The position numbers and the translations under genes were made by a program. This document shows, one piece after another, positions 59,724-64,000 of a stretch of 64,000 nucleotides of DNA. Origin of the DNA: Cytophagales bacterium. Lineage in GTDB: Bacteria > Bacteroidota > Bacteroidia > Cytophagales > Microscillaceae. Below the pieces are notes generated by a model. It made no database searches and had not been told where the DNA came from. It saw only the letters and a program-made list of their open reading frames with translations. The DNA lies in NCBI GenBank assembly GCA_004293905.1, contig RDZE01000024.1, forward strand, positions 1-64,000, read 5' to 3'. Every line of letters begins with the position of its first letter. Position 1 is the stretch's first letter.

Positions 59724-59951
59724 ATGGACATAGCAATCATTTTCGCATTTTTTGGAGGATTAGGAGGTACAGAAATACTCTTTATCCTTTTTATTATATT
59801 GTTATTGTTTGGAGCTAAAAAAATCCCCGAACTCGCAAGAGGCTTAGGAAAAGGCATTCGCGAATTTAAAGATGCTACCAAAGAAGTAAAAGACAACATA
59901 GAAAACAGTGTAAAAATAGAAGAGGAAAACGATAAAAGACTCAACAAATAA
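59724..59951 (+). CDS. tatA: Twin-arginine translocase TatA-type subunit
   Basis: TatA forms the pore of the twin-arginine pathway that exports folded proteins. The 75-residue protein has an N-terminal membrane helix (about residues 14-30), the conserved Phe-Gly hinge ([20 protein letters not shown] near residues 29-48) and an acidic/lysine tail. TatA and TatB are close relatives and short; TatA is the better match. The gene is followed by gatA after 7 bases, a known arrangement in some Bacteroidota. No tatC is in the window. Confidence 0.9.
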   Translation: MDIAIIFAFFGGLGGTEILFILFIILLLFGAKKIPELARGLGKGIREFKDATKEVKDNIENSVKIEEENDKRLNK

Positions 59952-59958
59952 CCCCCCT

Positions 59959-61323
59959 ATGACTTGCCAAGAGAAAGTAAAAAAATATATCCAAAATATA
60001 AAAGCAAAACCCCAACTCAATGCCTTTTTAGAAATTTATGAAGAAGAGGCATTGCAAAGAGCAGCCCAAATAGATGCCAAAATTGCAGCAGGCAATGCAG
60101 GCAAATTAGCAGGTTTTGTAATAGGGCTTAAAGATGTTATTTGCTACCAAAACCACCCCCTACAAGCCTCCAGCAAAATACTAAACGGCTTCGTATCCCA
60201 ATTTTCAGCCACCGTTACCGAAAGACTCCTCGCCGAAGATGCCATCATTATCGGCAGGCAAAACTGCGATGAGTTTGCAATGGGCTCGTCCAACGAAAAC
60301 TCCGCCTTTGGCATAGCCCGCAATGCTGCTGATGAAAGCCGCGTACCCGGAGGCTCGTCAGGAGGCTCTGCCATTGCTGTACAAGCCGACTTATGCGATA
60401 TTTCCTTAGGCTCCGATACAGGAGGCTCTGTAAGGCAACCCGCCGCCTTTTGTGGTGTAGTAGGGCTAAAACCTACCTATTCGCGCATATCACGTTTCGG
60501 GCTCATTGCCTATGCTTCTTCTTTTGATTGTATCGGTATTTTCGGGCGAAACATCAAAGATGTTGCCTTAGTATTGGAAGTAATCGCAGGAAAAGACGAC
60601 CAAGATAGCACCGTATCATCGCAACCTGTACCCGCTTATAGCCAACAACTATCAGTAACAAGCAAAAAAAGAATCGCTTACCTCAAAGAAACTATAGAAA
60701 GCGAAGGACTACAACCTGAAATATTAGCAACTGTCAAAAATACCATAGAACAACTCAAAAAAGACGGACACACCGTAGAACAAGTAGATTTTCCTTTACT
60801 CAAATACATTTTACCTGTTTATTATATCCTCACTACCGCCGAAGCAAGTTCTAATCTTGCCCGCTACGATGGCGTAAGATACGGACACCGTACAAAAGAA
60901 GATTTTGAAGATTTGGAAGAAATGTATAAAAAAACGCGCTCCGAAGGCTTTGGCTCAGAAGTACAACGAAGAATCATGTTAGGTACTTTTGTACTCAGTG
61001 CCAGCTACTACGATGCTTACTATACAAAAGCCCAAAAAATGCGCCGCCTCATCAAAGAAAGCACCGATAAAATATTCGAGAACTACGATTTTATACTACT
61101 CCCTACCACCCCTACTACTGCTTTCAAAATAGGCGAGCACCAAAAAGATGTACTACAAATGTACTTAGCCGATTTATTCACCGTGCAAGCCAATGTAGCA
61201 GGCATTCCTGCCATCTCTATCCCTAAAGGAACAGACGAACAAGGACTGCCCATAGGCATACAACTCATGGCGCAGTATTTCAAAGAAGATGAACTCTTGG
61301 CTTTTGCTAATTATTTGATGTAA
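59959..61323 (+). CDS. gatA: Asp-tRNA(Asn)/Glu-tRNA(Gln) amidotransferase subunit A
   Basis: GatA releases ammonia from glutamine for the GatCAB complex, which corrects misacylated tRNA to make Gln-tRNA(Gln) and Asn-tRNA(Asn). The 454-residue protein has the amidase signature triad: Lys58 (GLKDVICY), cis-Ser133 (PGGSSGGSAIA) and Ser157 (GSDTGGSVRQPA), with the exact 75 and 24 residue spacing of known GatA proteins. It is about 20-30 residues shorter than many GatA, at the C-terminal end. It is likely co-transcribed with tatA. GatB and GatC genes are not in the window. Confidence 0.95.
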   Translation: MTCQEKVKKYIQNIKAKPQLNAFLEIYEEEALQRAAQIDAKIAAGNAGKLAGFVIGLKDVICYQNHPLQASSKILNGFVSQFSATVTERLLAEDAIIIGRQNCDEFAMGSSNENSAFGIARNAADESRVPGGSSGGSAIAVQADLCDISLGSDTGGSVRQPAAFCGVVGLKPTYSRISRFGLIAYASSFDCIGIFGRNIKDVALVLEVIAGKDDQDSTVSSQPVPAYSQQLSVTSKKRIAYLKETIESEGLQPEILATVKNTIEQLKKDGHTVEQVDFPLLKYILPVYYILTTAEASSNLARYDGVRYGHRTKEDFEDLEEMYKKTRSEGFGSEVQRRIMLGTFVLSASYYDAYYTKAQKMRRLIKESTDKIFENYDFILLPTTPTTAFKIGEHQKDVLQMYLADLFTVQANVAGIPAISIPKGTDEQGLPIGIQLMAQYFKEDELLAFANYLM

Positions 61324-61353
61324 TTCTACAAGAAATAAAAATACTAAGGCTTC

Positions 61354-61410
61354 ACCCTAAAAGTGCATAACACCCTTTCAAAAATTATGACAATCGCACA
61401 CTTTTAGGGT
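61354..61410. repeat. Inverted repeat after gatA
   Basis: A perfect 12-bp inverted repeat ACCCTAAAAGTG (61354-61365) and CACTTTTAGGGT (61399-61410) with a 33-base loop. It lacks a T tract, so it is not a classical terminator. Its role is unknown. Confidence 0.7.
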
Positions 61411-61459
61411 AGGTTTATCAGTTATTTAACAACCAAATATTAGGTATTAACAAAAAAAC

Positions 61460-62311
61460 TCAATAATCACTACTATACCCACCACCGCCTGAGTCGCCGC
61501 CGCCATAGCTACTATCTGAACTACCCGATGACGATGAGCCACTATCATAACCTGAGGAGGAAGAAGAAGAACCGCTATCATAACCCGATGATGATGAACT
61601 ATCATAATAGGTACTTGAAGAGGAAGAGTTATCGTAGTAATAAGTAGAGCTACTCGATGACGAATACGAAGAAGAAGAGGAGGAAGCACTCCGTAGTTTG
61701 TTTCTCTTTTTTTTCCTGAAAAGAAATGTCAATAAAAATATCACTGCGACAATTAATACAGCAAAAATAATAATAACTCTATAAGAATTGTACCATGCTT
61801 TTGTAGGCTCTGTATTAGCCCGAAAATCAGCACTTTGCAATTGCTTAATGAGTGTTTCGGTCGCTTTTTGAAGTGCCTCTCCATATTTTCTTTCCTTCAG
61901 ATGAGGTATCATTTGTGTTTTTACGATATTAGCCGCATCAGTATCAGTGATATAAGCCTCAACACCATATCCCAGTTCTATTCTTACGGCGCGGTCTTCG
62001 GTTACTATCAATATCAAAATACCATTGTCTTTGTTTTTTTGTCCTATGCCCCATTTTCTGAATAGTTCGTTGGCATACTCAGCAATAGTAACGCCTTCTA
62101 AACTTCTAACAATCACGATGGCTATTTGTGTAGAAGTAGTTTTGTCGTACTCTCTTAGTGTTTTTTCTAAATAGTTCTTGTCATTGTTTTCTAAAACACC
62201 AACATAATCATTGACAAAAATGGCGGGCTCGGGCTTAGCAGGGAAGTTTTGCGCCTTTGTTCCCTCAACAATCATAAAGAAACAAAGGATAAGAAAGAGT
62301 AGTTTTTTCAT
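61460..62311 (-). CDS. TPM-domain protein with Ser-rich C-terminal tail
   Basis: A 283-residue protein with a signal peptide (MKKLLFLILCFFMIVEGTKAQ), a TPM domain (about residues 27-160, IFVNDYVGVLENNDKNYLEKTLREYDKTTSTQIAIVIVRSLEGVTIAEYANELFRKWGIGQKNKDNGILILIVTEDRAVRIELGYGVEAYITD), one membrane helix (about residues 178-200), a basic stretch and a low-complexity tail of Ser, Gly, Tyr and Asp. TPM proteins (YgcG family) may be phosphatases or assembly factors; the function is unsettled. The tail may be disordered. It is followed by a gap with an inverted repeat. Confidence 0.87.
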   Translation of the reverse strand: MKKLLFLILCFFMIVEGTKAQNFPAKPEPAIFVNDYVGVLENNDKNYLEKTLREYDKTTSTQIAIVIVRSLEGVTIAEYANELFRKWGIGQKNKDNGILILIVTEDRAVRIELGYGVEAYITDTDAANIVKTQMIPHLKERKYGEALQKATETLIKQLQSADFRANTEPTKAWYNSYRVIIIFAVLIVAVIFLLTFLFRKKKRNKLRSASSSSSSYSSSSSSTYYYDNSSSSSTYYDSSSSSGYDSGSSSSSSGYDSGSSSSGSSDSSYGGGDSGGGGYSSDY

Positions 62312-62321
62312 CGTTTTTTTT

Positions 62322-62353
62322 CAAATGTAACAAAAAAATGAGATTTTTACAAA
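62322..62353 (-). promoter_or_regulatory. Promoter of the TPM gene (TTTG, N20, TACATTTG)
   Basis: Minus strand carries a -33 TTTG (62350-62353) and a -7 TACATTTG (62322-62329) with 20 bases between, the best promoter match in the window. The ATG is at 62311. Confidence 0.65.
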
Positions 62354-62362
62354 ATAATACAC

Positions 62363-63565
62363 ATGAAATCTATGAGAAAACAAGTCTTCATCATCATAAG
62401 TTTAGTAATCTTCTGCATGCAGGGGGTGAACGCACAAGTAGCAAAATCAACGGCTGATTCCTTGTCTGATTTGTATAAACGATATTTTGAGCTCAACAGC
62501 CAATACAACGCCATGCGCGAAGAGGTAAATGTAGGCATCAGAGGAATACAAGATATTCAGCTTCAGAACTTGATTAATGCCAAAAGCCGCTACGAAAAGA
62601 ATACACGCAGCGTAAAAGCAACGGCTACTTTTTTAGAAGGGTTTAGCAATAGCCTCAATAATTTGGAAAACTCCCTCAATTTTGCTTCCTATTTCAGTAA
62701 AATCTCTGCCCTAAACAACCCTAATAATGATGAATTAGGCTTTACATTAGAAAAAGAGGTGTTGCGTATTTTGGACGAAAAAATAATTAAAGGCAATGCC
62801 AGATTTAACAACAAAAAACCAAGCCGCTTCCGCGAAATCGTTTCTCATATCATCAACAATCCTCTGACAGAAGTGCTCACTTCAGTAGTACCCGGTGTAA
62901 ATTCTATTTTATCGGTAGTGAATATGGTCAATCAAGTGGCATTGCAAGACGAAAGTGTGAACACTTCGCAGGTGATAGATTTTCAAAAAGATATGCAAAA
63001 ATTTATCAAACACTATGAAAGACTTGCCCAAGCGAACAATGATTTATCTTTCAACCTCCAAACCCTTAAAGTAAAAACAGAAGCACTCCGCAAAGTAACC
63101 CTTGATTTTAGCAAGGGACTCATTGTGAATCTGCACGACAACGCGCAAAACCCCGATTTGAATACACTTTCTTTGGAAGACCTCATAGAAAAATACTATT
63201 CTTTAGCCAATGTAACACTTGTAATAGATAAATTGGAGGGCGAAAATCGCAGTGGAAGTACTATCAATTACGATAAACTATTACAAAATCGTTTGGTGTA
63301 CTCTTCTTTAGCGCGTAGTAAAATTAGCTTCATAGGCGAAGAGTTTGAGCGCCTTGCCAACGAATACAGAACATTGATGAGTGAGTATCACAAGAATATT
63401 TTGTTGATTCTTTCAGATGCAAAGACACTTTCGCCAAGCCCCGAAAAAATTGCTAAAAAAGTAACAGAAATAGAAGAAGAATACACAAATCTTATTGATA
63501 AATATCAGCAAACGGTAGGCATAGAACGTCTTAAGGCACGCATGAATGCAGTACCTATTTACTAA
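62363..63565 (+). CDS. Exported coiled-coil-rich protein, unknown function
   Basis: A 400-residue protein with a signal peptide (MKSMRKQVFIIISLVIFCMQGVNAQ; a start at the second Met, 62372, would also work). The mature part is predicted helical, with stretches rich in Leu, Asn and Lys such as LYKRYFELNSQYNAMREEV, TATFLEGFSNSLNNLENSLNFAS and a late KISFIGEEFERLANEYRTLMSEYHKNILLIL. No domain is recognised. It is divergent from the TPM gene and convergent with a SpoIIE-type phosphatase gene. Confidence 0.72.
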   Translation: MKSMRKQVFIIISLVIFCMQGVNAQVAKSTADSLSDLYKRYFELNSQYNAMREEVNVGIRGIQDIQLQNLINAKSRYEKNTRSVKATATFLEGFSNSLNNLENSLNFASYFSKISALNNPNNDELGFTLEKEVLRILDEKIIKGNARFNNKKPSRFREIVSHIINNPLTEVLTSVVPGVNSILSVVNMVNQVALQDESVNTSQVIDFQKDMQKFIKHYERLAQANNDLSFNLQTLKVKTEALRKVTLDFSKGLIVNLHDNAQNPDLNTLSLEDLIEKYYSLANVTLVIDKLEGENRSGSTINYDKLLQNRLVYSSLARSKISFIGEEFERLANEYRTLMSEYHKNILLILSDAKTLSPSPEKIAKKVTEIEEEYTNLIDKYQQTVGIERLKARMNAVPIY

Positions 63566-63579
63566 TTTTGAATAGAAAT

Positions 63580-64000
63580 TTAAAAAGGTTTTATACGGCA
63601 AGAAAGCAACGTAATATCATCATTATAGGGGTTTTCTTGCCTAAAATTATCTATTTCTGCAATCAAATTTTCATGTATTTTTTTCAAATCGGTTTGGCTT
63701 TGCGTGTGCATAAATTGTATGAGCCTATCTAAACCATACTCTTCTTCTTCCATACTTCGCGCCTCCGTAATGCCATCAGTATAAGTAAATAACAAGAAAT
63801 TTTCAATAGTAATACAGCTACTTTCAATGAAGGGCAAGGGCGAAAAAGCTCCTAAGACGGTAGTCCCTTTTTCGAGCAGAGTGAGTTCTGCATTGTTTTG
63901 CATATCGAACAAAAAGGCAGGATTGTGTCCTGCATTGATATATTCAAATAACTTTTGGTTACGGTCATAAATACAAATAAAACACGTAATAAAATGCTCG
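63580..64000 (-). CDS. SpoIIE-type PP2C phosphatase, C-terminal part (cut by window end)
   Basis: The reading frame is open to the window end, so the start and N-terminal domains are missing. The visible 140 residues form the end of a PP2C/SpoIIE domain: NAGHNPAFLF, then GTTVLGAFSPLPF, TYTDGITEARS near the middle, and NDDITLLSCRI close to the end. The TDGITEA and DD motifs bind metal. It is the third SpoIIE phosphatase in the window. Upstream domains cannot be judged. Confidence 0.9.
   Translation of the reverse strand, partial: EHFITCFICIYDRNQKLFEYINAGHNPAFLFDMQNNAELTLLEKGTTVLGAFSPLPFIESSCITIENFLLFTYTDGITEARSMEEEEYGLDRLIQFMHTQSQTDLKKIHENLIAEIDNFRQENPYNDDITLLSCRIKPF

Noticed and set aside
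61447..61689. Frame of 80 residues rich in Leu, Val and His opposite the Ser-rich tail
   Set aside because: It is another frame of the repetitive Ser codons of the TPM gene, so composition alone explains it.
1..64000. tRNA, rRNA, CRISPR and insertion sequences
   Set aside because: I read the intergenic regions for cloverleaf arms, repeated spacers and terminal inverted repeats with transposase genes and saw none. A covariance-model scan would be decisive.

Overview
The window looks like a low-GC chromosomal segment of a gliding Bacteroidota, most likely of the order Cytophagales. The evidence is the gliding lipoprotein genes gldB and gldH, a RicT-type PSP1 gene beside gldH, many lipoprotein and SusC-era style outer-membrane genes, -7 promoter elements of the TAnnTTTG type instead of a sigma-70 -10 box, and many PAS/GAF/SpoIIE signalling proteins with coiled-coil linkers. 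I saw no rRNA, tRNA, CRISPR array, insertion sequence or phage gene. Coding density is high and no gap reaches 300 bases; the longest (9330-9621) holds a probable greA leader.

Layout. 0-5 kb: a broken DUF2306 gene cut by the window start, a large AAA+ ATPase with an unrecognised N-terminal half, a small membrane protein and a SIMPL-like secreted protein. 4.5-12.8 kb: housekeeping genes hemB, lysC, an alpha/beta hydrolase, a phytoene/squalene synthase, greA with its leader, a small membrane protein and mutS. 12.8-18.4 kb: an accessory block with two AraC regulators, a serine hydrolase, an apparently exported SAM methyltransferase, an NAD(P)-binding protein, a MoaF-like protein and a SnoaL-like protein. 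18.5-23.1 kb: a tight minus-strand operon DUF4494-ricT-gldH-LON domain-truB-thiL. 23.2-30 kb: an OmpA/TPR lipoprotein with strongly biased codons, a PspC protein, a membrane SpoIIE phosphatase and a TPR protein. 29.4-32.6 kb: a metal-related trio (HMA protein, TonB receptor, Cys-cluster HYC_CC_PP-type protein). 32.7-44.5 kb: an amidase, a PAS-repeat protein, a GAF-SpoIIE phosphatase, an AsmA-like protein coupled to a serine hydrolase, and a membrane GAF/PAS sensor. 44.6-51 kb: a DUF2723 protein, pyrB, and a regulator/kinase pair with a small STAS-like protein. 51-58.7 kb: a conserved helical protein, tolC-tetR, a frameshifted Uma2 gene, gldB, a second STAS-like protein with its histidine kinase, and a small membrane-anchored protein. 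58.8-64 kb: purine nucleoside phosphorylase, tatA-gatA, a TPM protein with a Ser-rich tail, a secreted coiled-coil protein and the end of a third SpoIIE phosphatase.

The theme that ties the accessory genes together is signalling. Three SpoIIE-type phosphatases, two large PAS/GAF sensors with no kinase domain, two PAS histidine kinases each beside a small STAS-like gene, and a shared EEELRxN coiled-coil linker suggest a partner-switching or phosphorelay network whose outputs are not in the window. I did not find one clear new defence or mobile system; the best candidates for a new biological arrangement are the kinase/STAS-like pairs and the greA leader.
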